From assembly GCF_036237315.1 (NCBI RefSeq), contig NZ_CP108356.1, positions 3,034,501 through 3,098,500 on the forward strand: a stretch of 64,000 bases of DNA, in the 5' to 3' direction. Position numbers and translations under genes: made by a program. The notes under the pieces were generated by a model. That model was given only the letters and a program-made list of their open reading frames with translations. It had not been told where the DNA came from and did not search any database. This DNA comes from Streptomyces sp. NBC_01351. GTDB taxonomy: Bacteria; Actinomycetota; Actinomycetes; Streptomycetales; Streptomycetaceae. Below are positions 43,688 through 52,633 of the stretch, piece by piece. How positions within the stretch are numbered: the first letter of the stretch is position 1; every line of letters begins with the position of its first letter.

Positions 43688-45952
43688 CTACGACTCGGGG
43701 AAGAACGGCGGCGGCGGCGGGTCCGGCGGCTTGGGGCCCGTCTTGGTCGGCGACGGACTGGGCGCCGACGTCGTCGGGGTCGGCGGCTTCGAGCTCGTCT
43801 GGCTCTGCGTCGGTGTCGGCGACTGGCTCGCCGGCGGCTGGCTGCTCGCCGACGGGGTGGGGGACGTACTCGCCGACGGCGACGGGGAGGCGCTGCGGGA
43901 CGGCGCCTGCGAGGCACCCATCTCCGCCTCGGACAGGTCGAACTTGCCCGTCTTCGCGCCCTTCAGCGCGGCCAGCGTGTACGCCTTCCAGATCTCCGCG
44001 GGGAAGCTGGAACCACCCGCGCGGCCACCGCCGGCGGTGCCGGTCAGGGTGACCTGCTTGTAGGTGCCGGGCTCCTCGCCGAACATCGCGACGATGGTGA
44101 CCAGTTCCGGGGTGTAGCCGGTGAACCAGGCCGCCTTGTTCTCCTCGGCGGTACCGGTCTTGCCGGCGGCCTCGTAAGCGCTGCTCTTGACCTTGCTGCC
44201 GGAGCCGTCGTTCACCACGCCCGTGAGCACCTTGGTGACGGTGTCGGCGGTCTGACGGCTGATGGCCTGGCCACCGACGGGCTGACGGGGGGTGAACTCG
44301 CCTTCCCGGTGCTCGGCGCTCTTGATGATGGTCGGCGTGACCTTCTTGCCGTGGTTGGCGAAGGACGCGTAGACGGCCGACATCTCCACGGTGTTGGCGC
44401 CCATGGTGCCGAGCGTCATGGACGGGTCGTCCTCTGCCCAGCCGTTGCGGTGCTTCATGCCGAGCGCGAGCGCGGTCTTCTTCACGGCGGGCGGTTTGAC
44501 GTCCACGATCATCTGCGCGTAGACGGAGTTGACCGAGGAGTTGGTCGCGTCCTGGACCGTGATCTCCTTGCCGTAGTCCTTGTCGTCCTGGTTCTGCGGG
44601 TTGAACGGGATCGGGCTGCCGACGACCTGGCGCTTGCTGGTGCCGTCGTACAGCGCGTTCGGGGTGATCGGCTTGCCGTCCTGGGTCTTGGAGCCGTTCT
44701 CCAGGGCCGAGGCGAGCACGATCGGCTTGAAGGTCGAGCCCGGCTGGTAGTCGGTGCGCAGGGCGTTGCTCTGGTCCTTCTGCGCCAGGCCCTGGCCGCC
44801 GTACATGGCGACGATCGCGCCGGTCTTCGGGTCCACCGAGGTGGCGCCGGCCTGGACGCTCTGGTCCACGGGTCGGTTCTTGGTGTCCTTGCGGTCGAGC
44901 TTGGACTCCAGCTCGTCGTTGACGGCCGCCTCCAGCGCCGCCTGCTTCTTCGGGTCGATGTTGAGCACGATGTTCCAGCCGCCGGCCGCGATATCGGCGT
45001 CCTGGATCTTCTGCTCGTTCATCTCTTCGTTGGCCGCCTGGATCAGGTAGCCCTTCTGACCCTCCATGCCCGGACGGGGCTTGGGCTTGATCGGGGGCGG
45101 CAAGGTCATCGCCTTGCGCTTGGCCGGGTCCAGCTTGCCCATCTCGACCATGTTGTCGAGGACGGCGTTGAAGCGGATGTTGACCAGCCGCGTGCCGTTC
45201 GGGCCGGCGGTCGCCAGGTCGTACTGGCTGGGGGCCTGGATGACGGAGGCGAGGTAGGCGCCCTGCTCCAGCGTGAGCTTGTCGGAGTCGACGCCGTAGA
45301 AGGCCTGGGCCGCGGCCTGGATCCCGTACGCGTTGCGACCGTAGAAGTTGGTGTTCAGGTAGCCGACGAGGATGTCGTCCTTCTCCATGCGGCGGTCGAC
45401 CTTGAGGGCGATCACCAGCTCCCGGAGCTTGCGCGTCGCGGACTGGTCCTGCGTCAGGTAGTAGTTCTTGACGTACTGCTGGGTGATCGTCGAGCCACCG
45501 GCCGTGCCCTTGCCCCGGACCGTGTTGAACAGGCCTCGGCCCACGCCCATCAGGTCGATGCCGCGGTCCTTGTAGAAGGACTTGTTCTCGATGGCGATGA
45601 ACGCGGTGCGGACGTCCTCCGGGATCTTGTCGATCGGGACGATCTCGCGGTTCATGTCACCGGTGCGGGCCATGATCGTGCCGTCGGAGTACCGGTAGGT
45701 GTTGCTCTGGAGCGTGGCCTGCTTGTTCGGGTCGGTGGGTTCGTTCACCGAGAAGTACAGGATGATCGCCGCCGCCATCAGGGCCAGCAGCAGCCCGAGG
45801 AACGTCCCGAGGATCTTCCTCCAGGTGAAGAAGCGACGTATGCCGGAGCGTTTGCCGCCGCCACCCTTGCCCTTGGTGCCCTCTGCGCGTCCGCTCGGCG
45901 CACGCCGCGCACCGCGCTGTTGCTGCGCCCTACGCGCCTCTGCTCGGCCCAT
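43688..45952 (-). CDS. Bifunctional class A penicillin-binding protein
   Basis: A 754-residue protein: basic cytoplasmic tail, one transmembrane helix (about 50-68), a glycosyltransferase-51 domain with AIENKSFYKDRGID and GGSTITQQYVKN, and a transpeptidase domain with GSTFKP (active Ser), SSVNSVY (SxN) and AGKTGTAEE (KTG). The last 75 residues are a Pro/Ser/Thr-rich tail, probably spanning the wall. It polymerises and cross-links peptidoglycan. A perfect GGTTGGCCAACC palindrome lies 69 nt upstream. Confidence 0.93.
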   Translation of the reverse strand: MGRAEARRAQQQRGARRAPSGRAEGTKGKGGGGKRSGIRRFFTWRKILGTFLGLLLALMAAAIILYFSVNEPTDPNKQATLQSNTYRYSDGTIMARTGDMNREIVPIDKIPEDVRTAFIAIENKSFYKDRGIDLMGVGRGLFNTVRGKGTAGGSTITQQYVKNYYLTQDQSATRKLRELVIALKVDRRMEKDDILVGYLNTNFYGRNAYGIQAAAQAFYGVDSDKLTLEQGAYLASVIQAPSQYDLATAGPNGTRLVNIRFNAVLDNMVEMGKLDPAKRKAMTLPPPIKPKPRPGMEGQKGYLIQAANEEMNEQKIQDADIAAGGWNIVLNIDPKKQAALEAAVNDELESKLDRKDTKNRPVDQSVQAGATSVDPKTGAIVAMYGGQGLAQKDQSNALRTDYQPGSTFKPIVLASALENGSKTQDGKPITPNALYDGTSKRQVVGSPIPFNPQNQDDKDYGKEITVQDATNSSVNSVYAQMIVDVKPPAVKKTALALGMKHRNGWAEDDPSMTLGTMGANTVEMSAVYASFANHGKKVTPTIIKSAEHREGEFTPRQPVGGQAISRQTADTVTKVLTGVVNDGSGSKVKSSAYEAAGKTGTAEENKAAWFTGYTPELVTIVAMFGEEPGTYKQVTLTGTAGGGRAGGSSFPAEIWKAYTLAALKGAKTGKFDLSEAEMGASQAPSRSASPSPSASTSPTPSASSQPPASQSPTPTQSQTSSKPPTPTTSAPSPSPTKTGPKPPDPPPPPFFPES

Positions 45953-46020
45953 CGCTCCCGCTCCGCTCGATTTCCCCCGACACGTCAGCTCAGAAAGCTA
46001 ACACCGCAGGCTGTGACAAA

Positions 46021-46032
46021 GGTTGGCCAACC
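46021..46032. promoter_or_regulatory. Palindrome upstream of the PBP gene
   Basis: GGTTGGCCAACC is a perfect 12-bp palindrome in the divergent region between the PBP and SPFH genes; a TTGACC (minus strand, 46049-46054) lies just upstream of it. It may be an operator. Confidence 0.3.
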
Positions 46033-46124
46033 ATCACCAATACCGGTCAATTCGGACGTGAGAATCAGCACCCACGCCACAGGAACCGACGCATCCGAAG
46101 CCCAAAGGGTTGCCGTGTACGGAA

Positions 46125-46140
46125 AAAGTGATATCACTTT
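46125..46140. promoter_or_regulatory. 16-bp palindromic operator before the SPFH gene
   Basis: AAAGTGATATCACTTT is a perfect palindrome overlapping a likely -10 (TATCAC, 46132-46137), with TTGCCG (46110-46115) 16 nt upstream as -35. A ribbon-helix-helix protein encoded at the end of the same operon is the natural candidate to bind it. Confidence 0.6.
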
Positions 46141-46185
46141 GCTAAGCGGCCCGACCGGCCGCGACCACAGGAAACGGGGCAGACC

Positions 46186-47112
46186 ATGACGAACGCAGTG
46201 ACGGCATCGGACGGCGGGGGCAACGGGGGCGGCGTACGGGAATTCGCCGCGCGCAGCGTGGGCGGCGGACTGGCGCTGCTCCTCGGGCTGGCGGGTGTGG
46301 TGGCCGGGGCGGGCCTGATCGCGGCCGGCGCGGTCCTGACGGCCACCGCGGCCAAGGCTGTTCTGATCGCGGGCGGCTTCCTGCTGATCATCGCCTCCAT
46401 CGTCGCCATGAGCGGGCTCAACACCGTCGCGCCGGGCGAGGCCCGGGTGGTCCAGCTGTTCGGCCGCTATCGGGGGACGATCCGCGCGGACGGACTGCGC
46501 TGGGTCAACCCGCTGACCTCCCGGGAGAAGATCTCCACCCGGGTGCGCAACCACGAGACGGCCGTCCTGAAGGTCAACGACGCCTACGGCAACCCGATCG
46601 AGCTGGCGGCGGTCGTGGTCTGGCGGGTCGAGGACACGGCGCGGGCGGTGTTCGAGGTCGAGGACTTCACGGAGTTCGTGGAGACGCAGACGGAGGCGGC
46701 GGTCCGCCACATCGCGATCGAGTACCCGTACGACGCCCACGAGGAGGGCGGCCTGTCCCTGCGGGGCAACGCCGAGGAGATCACCGAGAAGCTGGCGGTC
46801 GAACTGCACGCGCGGGTCGAGGCGGCCGGAGTGCACATCATCGAGTCCCGCTTCACCCACCTCGCGTACGCTCCGGAGATCGCCTCCGCGATGCTCCAGC
46901 GCCAGCAGGCGGGCGCGGTCGTGGCGGCCCGGAAGCAGATCGTGGAGGGTGCGGTGGGCATGGTCGAACTGGCGCTGACCCGGCTGGCCGAGGACGGCAT
47001 CGTGGACTTGGACCCGGAACGGAAGGCCGCCATGGTCTCGAACCTGATGGTGGTCCTGTGCGGGGACCGCGCCGCACAGCCGGTCGTCAACACGGGCACC
47101 CTCTACCAGTGA
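46186..47112 (+). CDS. SPFH/Band 7 membrane protein
   Basis: A 308-residue protein. Two N-terminal hydrophobic segments (about 25-50 and 55-78) anchor it; the SPFH domain follows with NTVAPGEARVVQLFGRYRGTIRADGLRWVNP, AAVVVWRVEDTARAVFEVEDF and a long helical region with ARVEAAGVHIIESRFTHLAYAPEIASAMLQRQQA, typical of stomatin/flotillin-like scaffolds. It probably organises membrane microdomains. Its stop overlaps the next gene's GTG by 4 nt. Confidence 0.88.
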   Translation: MTNAVTASDGGGNGGGVREFAARSVGGGLALLLGLAGVVAGAGLIAAGAVLTATAAKAVLIAGGFLLIIASIVAMSGLNTVAPGEARVVQLFGRYRGTIRADGLRWVNPLTSREKISTRVRNHETAVLKVNDAYGNPIELAAVVVWRVEDTARAVFEVEDFTEFVETQTEAAVRHIAIEYPYDAHEEGGLSLRGNAEEITEKLAVELHARVEAAGVHIIESRFTHLAYAPEIASAMLQRQQAGAVVAARKQIVEGAVGMVELALTRLAEDGIVDLDPERKAAMVSNLMVVLCGDRAAQPVVNTGTLYQ

Positions 47113-47471
47113 ACCGCCCCGAACCCACCCGTCCCGACGGCGACGGCCCGGACACCGGGCGCGGTGGCGCTGCCGGGGCCTCCGGTGGCGCCGCCGCCGC
47201 CCGGGGCGCCGGTTCCGCCGGGGCCGGCGGTACGGCCGGTCCTGGCAGTGCTGCCGGTGCCGCCGGGGGCCGGGCGGCGCGGAAGCAGGTGCTGCTGCGG
47301 CTGGATCCGCTCGTGTACGACGCGCTGGCGCGGTGGGCGGGTGAGGAGCTGCGCAGCGCGAACGCGCAGATCGAGTTCCTGCTGCGGAGGGCCCTCGCCG
47401 AGTCCGGGCGGCTCCCCTCCGGGCCGGGACCCATCCCGCGGCGGGGCCGCCCACCGAAGTCCGCCGACTGA
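47109..47471 (+). CDS. Ribbon-helix-helix (Arc-type) DNA-binding protein
   Basis: A 120-residue protein. The first 55 residues are a Gly/Ala/Pro-rich low-complexity tail; KQVLLRLDPLVYDALARWAGEELRSANAQIEFLLRRAL (about 62-98) is a ribbon-helix-helix motif with the basic strand (K-x-V-L-L-R-L) for DNA contact. The GTG at 47109 overlaps the SPFH stop as GTGA. It may repress the operon through the palindrome at 46125. Confidence 0.7.
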   Translation: MNRPEPTRPDGDGPDTGRGGAAGASGGAAAARGAGSAGAGGTAGPGSAAGAAGGRAARKQVLLRLDPLVYDALARWAGEELRSANAQIEFLLRRALAESGRLPSGPGPIPRRGRPPKSAD

Positions 47472-47565
47472 CCGACCCACCGCCGTGCCGCCGCGTCCTG
47501 GCCGCCGCTGCGCGGAGCCGTCCCCTACTCGCCCTTCCACCGTTCCCCGGACTCCGCCCGGACCC

Positions 47566-47669
47566 GCGCCTCAAACGCCGGCGAGGCTGGAATTGCCGCT
47601 GAGCGGCAACCCAGCCGCGGCTGGCGGGCGGCATCAGCCAAAATCCAGCCCCGCCGGCGTTTGAGGCGC
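47566..47669. repeat. Dispersed palindrome
   Basis: Arms 47566-47591 and 47644-47669 (GCGCCTCAAACGCC.../...GGCGTTTGAGGCGC, one mismatch) enclose a smaller hairpin TTGCCGC-TGA-GCGGCAA and a CAGCCGCGGCTG palindrome. It follows the ribbon-helix-helix gene and may terminate it. Confidence 0.85.
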
Positions 47670-47739
47670 GGGGTACGGGGCGGAGCCCCGGCAGCGGCGC
47701 TCAGCCGGCCGCACCCACGGCAGCTATACACACGAGGTA

Positions 47740-47752
47740 TACACCCGGTGTA
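47740..47752. promoter_or_regulatory. Operator and leaderless promoter of padR
   Basis: TACACC-C-GGTGTA is a perfect palindrome that runs into a -10-like TACAGT (47751-47756) ending 7 nt before the padR ATG; there is no ribosome site. A related TATACAC repeat lies just upstream. Self-binding by the PadR protein is likely. Confidence 0.55.
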
Positions 47753-47763
47753 CAGTCACCGGC

Positions 47764-48288
47764 ATGTCCATTGGTCACACGCTCCTCGGCCTCCTCGAGG
47801 CCGGCCCGCGCCACGGCTACGACCTCAAGCGGGCCTTCGACGAAACATTCGGGCACGACCGCCCGCTCGCCTACGGGCAGGTCTACTCGACCATGTCCCG
47901 CCTCCTCAAGAACGGCCTCGTCGAGGTCGACGGTGTCGAGAGCGGCGGTGGTCCCGAGCGCAAGCGGTACGCCATCACCGACGCCGGCATCACCGACGTC
48001 GAGTTCTGGCTCTCGCAGCCCGAGAAGCCCGAGCCGTACCTGCACTCGGTGCTCTACACCAAGGTCGTCCTCGCGCTGCTCACCCACCGCAGCGCGGGCG
48101 AGCTCCTCGACACCCAGCGCGCCGAGCACCTCCGACTCATGCGCATCCTCACCGCACGCAAGCGCAAGGGCGACATGGCGGACCAACTCGTCTGCGACCA
48201 CGCCCTGTTCCACCTGGAGGCAGACCTGCGCTGGCTGGAGCTCACCGCGGCCCGCCTCGATCAGTTGGCCCAGGAGGTGCGCCGATGA
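47764..48288 (+). CDS. PadR-family transcriptional regulator
   Basis: A 174-residue regulator: winged helix with LLGLLEAGPRHGYDLKRAFDE and YGQVYSTMSRLLKNGLVEVDGV (recognition helix and wing), followed by a C-terminal helical dimerisation region (about 95-174). PadR proteins repress exporter genes until a drug or stress signal binds. Here it leads an ABC transporter operon, overlapping the ATPase gene as ATGA. Confidence 0.92.
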   Translation: MSIGHTLLGLLEAGPRHGYDLKRAFDETFGHDRPLAYGQVYSTMSRLLKNGLVEVDGVESGGGPERKRYAITDAGITDVEFWLSQPEKPEPYLHSVLYTKVVLALLTHRSAGELLDTQRAEHLRLMRILTARKRKGDMADQLVCDHALFHLEADLRWLELTAARLDQLAQEVRR

Positions 48289-48971
48289 CCCCGGCCGGAT
48301 CACTGCTCGCCGCCACGGACCTCCACAAGGCGTACGGGACCACCAAGGCCCTCGACGGCGCGGAGTTCTCCATCCACGCGGGCGAGGTCGTCGCCGTCAT
48401 GGGGCCCTCCGGCTCCGGCAAGTCGACCCTGCTGCACTGCCTCGCCGGCATCGTCCCGCCCGACTCCGGCTCCATCACGTACGCCGGCCGCGAGCTCACC
48501 ACCATGAACGACGCCGAGCGCAGCGCCCTGCGCCGCTCCGAGTTCGGCTTCGTGTTCCAGTTCGGGCAGCTCGTACCGGAGTTGACCTGCGTGGAGAACG
48601 TGGCCCTCCCACTCCGCCTGTCCGGGATGCGGCGGAAGGACGCCGAGGCCGTCGCCCTGGAGTGGATGGAGCGGCTCCAGGTCGAGGACACCGGCCCCAA
48701 GCGCCCCGGCGAGGTGTCCGGCGGTCAGGGACAGCGCGTGGCCGTCGCCCGCGCCCTGGTCACGGGCCCCCGGGTGGTCTTCGCCGACGAACCCACCGGC
48801 GCCCTCAACTCCCTCAACGGCGAGCTCGTGATGCAGCTGCTGACCGAGGCCGCCCGATCCGCGAACGCCGCCGTCGTCCTCGTCACCCACGAGACCCGCG
48901 TGGCCGCGTACTCCGACCGGGAGATCGTCGTACGCGACGGCAGGTCGCGTGACATGGAGCGGGTCATATGA
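48285..48971 (+). CDS. ABC transporter ATP-binding protein (MacB/LolD type)
   Basis: A 228-residue ATPase with Walker A GPSGSGKST (about 40-48), Q-loop FQFGQLVPELT, signature VSGGQGQR, Walker B VVFADEPTGAL and H-loop VTHE. It is of the class that partners FtsX-like permeases for lipoprotein, peptide or drug export. It overlaps both padR and the permease gene by 4 nt. Confidence 0.92.
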   Translation: MTPAGSLLAATDLHKAYGTTKALDGAEFSIHAGEVVAVMGPSGSGKSTLLHCLAGIVPPDSGSITYAGRELTTMNDAERSALRRSEFGFVFQFGQLVPELTCVENVALPLRLSGMRRKDAEAVALEWMERLQVEDTGPKRPGEVSGGQGQRVAVARALVTGPRVVFADEPTGALNSLNGELVMQLLTEAARSANAAVVLVTHETRVAAYSDREIVVRDGRSRDMERVI

Positions 48972-51310
48972 GCGCGCTGCGGGCATGGGTCCGCGACCTC
49001 GGGATGGGTGTCCGCTTCGCCTTCGGCGGCGGCCGCGAGGGCTGGACCCGGACCCTCTTCACCGGAGTGGGCGTCGGCCTGGGCGTCGCCCTGCTGCTGA
49101 TCACCACGGCCCTGCCGAGCGCGCTCACCGCCCGCTACGAACGCAACGACGCCCGCTCCACGTTGACCTCCCGGACGGCCGAGCAGCCGGGCCCCGACAC
49201 CTTGTTGGTCGCGCGCGCCGACCAGACGTACCGCGACACGGAGATCGAGGGTTCCCTGCTCCGGGCCGAGGGCCCGGACGCTCCCGTTCCGCCGGGCCTC
49301 GAGAAGATTCCCGGCCCGGGCGAGATGGCCGTCTCCCCCGCCCTGGAACAGCTCCTGAACTCCTCGGAGGGCAGGCTGCTGCGCGAACGCCTCGACGGGC
49401 GGATCTCCGAGGTCATCGGTGACGCGGGCCTGATGGGCCCCGGTGAGCTCCTCTTCTACGCGGGCAGCGACCGCCTGGAGAAGACCGGGCCCGAGCAGTA
49501 CCACGTCCGGCGGATCACCGGCTTCGCCGACGCCAAGGAACGCGATCAGCTCGACCCGGTCCTCATGCTGCTGGTGGTGCTGGCCTTCGTCGCGCTGCTG
49601 CTGCCGGTCGTCGTGTTCATCGCCGCCGCCGTGCGCTTCGGCGGTGAACGCCGCGACCAGCGGCTCGCGGCCCTGCGGCTGGTCGGCGCCGACATCCGGA
49701 TGGTCCGCCGGATCGCCGCCGGAGAGGCCCTCGCCGGGTCCCTGGTCGGCCTGGTCCTCGGCGCCGGCTTCTTCGCCGTCGGCCGTGAGCTCGCGGGCAG
49801 CTTCACCCTCCGCCAGCGCAGCGTCTTCCCCGCCGACCTGGATCCGTCGATGGGACTGGCCGCGCTGGTCGCGCTCGTGGTGCCCGTCGCGGCGGTCGCC
49901 GTGACCCTGTTCGCGCTGCGCGGCGTGGCCATCGAGCCGCTGGGCGTCGTCCGTACGGCCACCCCTCGCAGGCGCCGCGTCTGGTGGCGGCTGCTGCTGC
50001 CACTGGGCGGACTGGGCCTGCTCGCCCCGCTGATGGGCCGCCGCGGCCTGGGCGGGGAGTTCAACCTCTGGCAGGTCGGCGCGGGCGTCGTCCTGCTCCT
50101 GGTCGCCGTCACCGCGCTGCTGCCGTGGCTGCTGGAGCGGATCGTGTCCCGGCTCTCCGGCGGCCCCGTGTCCTGGCAGCTGGCCGTCCGCCGCCTGCAG
50201 CTGACCGGCGGTGGCGCCGCCCGGCTGGCCAACGGCGTCGCCGTCGCCGTCGCCGGGGCCATCGCCCTGCAGATGCTCTTCGCGGGCGTCCAGGACGAAT
50301 ACATCTCGGACACCGGCCAGGACCCGGGTCGGGCTGCGCTCACCATCAGCCTGCCCCCGGGCGGCGGCGACATGGGCAGCCTCCCGGCGAAGGTCGCCGC
50401 CACCGAGGGCGTCGTCGCAGCGGTACCGCTGACCTCCGTCTACGGGCACCGTGAAGGCCTCGACGGGGATCGGCGCACGCGGATCACCATCGGCACCTGC
50501 GAGGCGCTGCGCGAGGTCGCCGTACTGGACTCGTGCAGGGACGGCGACGCCTTCGTGCTCACCGGTTCCACCTCCGAGGGGTCCGGCGTCTACGGTTCCC
50601 CGCCGGAGCCGGGGGAGAAGCTCGGCATCAACCCGCTCTTCCTCGCCGAGAAGGACGCCAAGCCCGTCGAATGGACCTTCCCCGCAGGGGCCCGTACGGT
50701 CGCCAGCCGGGAGGATCCGACCGGCGAGGTCCGCGACGGGGTTCTGGTGACCACCTCGCTGACCCCCCGGGGCGTGGGCGCGGCCGAGAACGCACAGGTG
50801 TTCGTGCAGGTCGACGAGTCCGTGCCGGACGCCCTGGACAACGTCCGCGCGACCGCCTTCAAGGCCGATCAGCTCAGCCGCACGCTGACGCTGAAGTACA
50901 CCGAGGAGAAGGCCGGTTACTCGACGATCCGCACCGGGCTGTTCTTCGGCGCGACCGCCGTGCTGATCCTGATCGGCGCCAGCCTGCTGGTCTCGCAGCT
51001 GCAGCAGCTGCGAGAGCGCAAGAGGCTGCTCTCGGCCCTGGTCGCCTTCGGTACCAAGCGCTCCACGCTGAGCCTGTCCGTGCTGTGGCAGACGGCCCTG
51101 CCGATCGGGCTGGGCCTGGGCCTGGCCGCGGTGGTGGGCGTGGGGCTGGGGGCCGTGCTGATGCGGATGACCGGCCGGCCGATCCGGGTCGACTGGCCCT
51201 CGGTCGCGGCGATGACCGGGGTCGGCGCGGGGGTGGTCGCCCTGGTGACCCTCCTCAGCCTGCCGGCGCTGCTGCGCCTGATGCGCCCGGACGGCCTGCG
51301 GACGGAGTAG
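48968..51310 (+). CDS. FtsX-like ABC permease
   Basis: A 780-residue permease with ten hydrophobic segments in two FtsX repeats: one helix near residue 35, then LLVVLAFVALLLPVVVFIAAAV and two more, a central group (about 335-410) and a C-terminal group (about 660-770), separated by two extracytoplasmic domains. RRDQRLAALRLVGADIRMVRR and KRLLSALVAFGTKRSTL are the coupling helices. With its ATPase it probably exports or resists a peptide antibiotic under PadR control. Confidence 0.9.
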   Translation: MSALRAWVRDLGMGVRFAFGGGREGWTRTLFTGVGVGLGVALLLITTALPSALTARYERNDARSTLTSRTAEQPGPDTLLVARADQTYRDTEIEGSLLRAEGPDAPVPPGLEKIPGPGEMAVSPALEQLLNSSEGRLLRERLDGRISEVIGDAGLMGPGELLFYAGSDRLEKTGPEQYHVRRITGFADAKERDQLDPVLMLLVVLAFVALLLPVVVFIAAAVRFGGERRDQRLAALRLVGADIRMVRRIAAGEALAGSLVGLVLGAGFFAVGRELAGSFTLRQRSVFPADLDPSMGLAALVALVVPVAAVAVTLFALRGVAIEPLGVVRTATPRRRRVWWRLLLPLGGLGLLAPLMGRRGLGGEFNLWQVGAGVVLLLVAVTALLPWLLERIVSRLSGGPVSWQLAVRRLQLTGGGAARLANGVAVAVAGAIALQMLFAGVQDEYISDTGQDPGRAALTISLPPGGGDMGSLPAKVAATEGVVAAVPLTSVYGHREGLDGDRRTRITIGTCEALREVAVLDSCRDGDAFVLTGSTSEGSGVYGSPPEPGEKLGINPLFLAEKDAKPVEWTFPAGARTVASREDPTGEVRDGVLVTTSLTPRGVGAAENAQVFVQVDESVPDALDNVRATAFKADQLSRTLTLKYTEEKAGYSTIRTGLFFGATAVLILIGASLLVSQLQQLRERKRLLSALVAFGTKRSTLSLSVLWQTALPIGLGLGLAAVVGVGLGAVLMRMTGRPIRVDWPSVAAMTGVGAGVVALVTLLSLPALLRLMRPDGLRTE

Positions 51311-51378
51311 CCCGGCTCCGCCGGGACCTGGGGCTCCGCCCCAGACCCTCCCCCAGACTCCGTCCGGGGGGACCCCCA

Positions 51379-51496
51379 CTCCTCAAACGCCGGAGGGGCT
51401 GGAATTGCCCTGCGGGCAATCCAGCCCCTCCGGTCTTTGAGCCGCACAGGGCAGGCGGCAGCAGCCGAAATCCAGCCCCGCCGGCGATTGAGGCGC
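51379..51496. repeat. Dispersed palindrome, three-arm copy
   Basis: CTCCTCAAACGCCGGAGGGG and its inverse (to 51441, imperfect) enclose ATTGCCC-TGC-GGGCAAT; a second right arm TCCAGCCCCGCCGGCGATTG follows to 51496. It lies between the convergent ftsX-like and oxyR genes. Confidence 0.8.
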
Positions 51497-51541
51497 GGGG
51501 ACTCGGGGGCGGAGCCTCCGCCGCGGCGCCGCACCCCTCGC

Positions 51542-52498
51542 TCAGTCCGTGAGCCACACCGGGAGGGGGCGTACGGCTTCGCGCAGCGCGGCGGCGACGG
51601 CCCGGAACTCCTCCTGCCGGGCCGTCCCCGTCCGCATGGCGAGGGCGATCCGCCGCGACGGCGCCGGTTCCGCGAAGTACCCGGTGGCCAGGTATTCGTT
51701 GCGGGCGGTCTCCAGCCGCAGCGCGGTCCGCGGCAGCAGCGTCACCCCGAGTCCCCCTGCGACCAGTTGTACGAGGGTGGACAGCCCGGCGGCGGTCGTG
51801 GTGACGTCCGCGCCCGAGGTCCGCCCGGCCTCGCGGCAGATGTCGAGGGCCTGGTCGCGCAGGCAGTGTCCCTCGTCCAGCAACAGCAGCTGCAGGCCGC
51901 GCAGTTCCTCCAGCGGGATGTCCCGACGCCCCGCCAGCTCGTGGTCGCGGGGCGCCAGCAGGACGAACTCCTCGTCGAAGAGCGGAAGTTCCGTGACCCC
52001 GGGAACCCCCAGCGGCACCGCCAGCAGGAGCAGGTCGAGCCGCCCGCCGGCCAGCCCCTCCAGCAGCGAGGAGGTCTGCTCCTCGTGCACTTGGAGCTCC
52101 ATCCCCGGGTAGCGACGGTGGAAGAGCCCGAGCACGGTCGGCAGCAGGTACGGCGCCACCGTGGGGATCACCCCGAGCCGCAGCGCCCCGGTGAACGGCG
52201 CGCGCACGGACTCCGCCTCCTCCAGCAGCCCGGCCATGGCGTCGAGGACCACCGCCGCCCGCGCCGCGATCCGCTCCCCCGCCGGGGACAGCAGCACCTT
52301 GCGGGTGGTCCGCTCCAGCAGCTGCACGCCGAGGGCCTCCTCCAGCGCGGAGACGGCCCCGGAGAGCGCCGGCTGGCTCATGCCGATCGCCGCGGCGGCG
52401 TCCCGGAAGTGCAGGTGCTCGGCGACCGCCGCGAAGGCGCGCAGCTGCGCGAGCGTCGGCTGCTTCGCCTGCTTCGTTCCCCTATTACCCACAGCCAC
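51542..52498 (-). CDS. oxyR: LysR-family peroxide regulator OxyR
   Basis: A 318-residue LysR regulator: helix-turn-helix at LAQLRAFAAVAEHLHFRDAAAAIGMSQPALSGAVSALEEALG, and a C-terminal sensor domain with GVIPTVAPYLLP and the redox-type Cys residues in DEGHCLRDQALDICREAG (8 residues apart, as in OxyR). The GTG at 52498 follows GGAGGT. It is divergent from ahpCD and should activate it on peroxide. Confidence 0.93.
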   Translation of the reverse strand: MAVGNRGTKQAKQPTLAQLRAFAAVAEHLHFRDAAAAIGMSQPALSGAVSALEEALGVQLLERTTRKVLLSPAGERIAARAAVVLDAMAGLLEEAESVRAPFTGALRLGVIPTVAPYLLPTVLGLFHRRYPGMELQVHEEQTSSLLEGLAGGRLDLLLLAVPLGVPGVTELPLFDEEFVLLAPRDHELAGRRDIPLEELRGLQLLLLDEGHCLRDQALDICREAGRTSGADVTTTAAGLSTLVQLVAGGLGVTLLPRTALRLETARNEYLATGYFAEPAPSRRIALAMRTGTARQEEFRAVAAALREAVRPLPVWLTD

Positions 52499-52633
52499 TG
52501 ATAGGCACCTCCGATCACCTTTCGCAAGCGTAGCTATTTCTGTAATCAATGCAGGTGTGTCAGCATATGAGATCCGTCCAACCCCCTCGGAAATCCCCCA
52601 AAAGGGGCACTTTCCATTCCGTAAGGAGAGCGT
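52499..52633. promoter_or_regulatory. oxyR-ahpC divergent control region
   Basis: This 135-nt stretch separates the divergent oxyR and ahpC genes and must hold both promoters and the OxyR site. It is more AT-rich than its surroundings, with AGCTATTTCTGTAAT at 52533-52547. I could not fit a full OxyR consensus. Confidence 0.5.
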
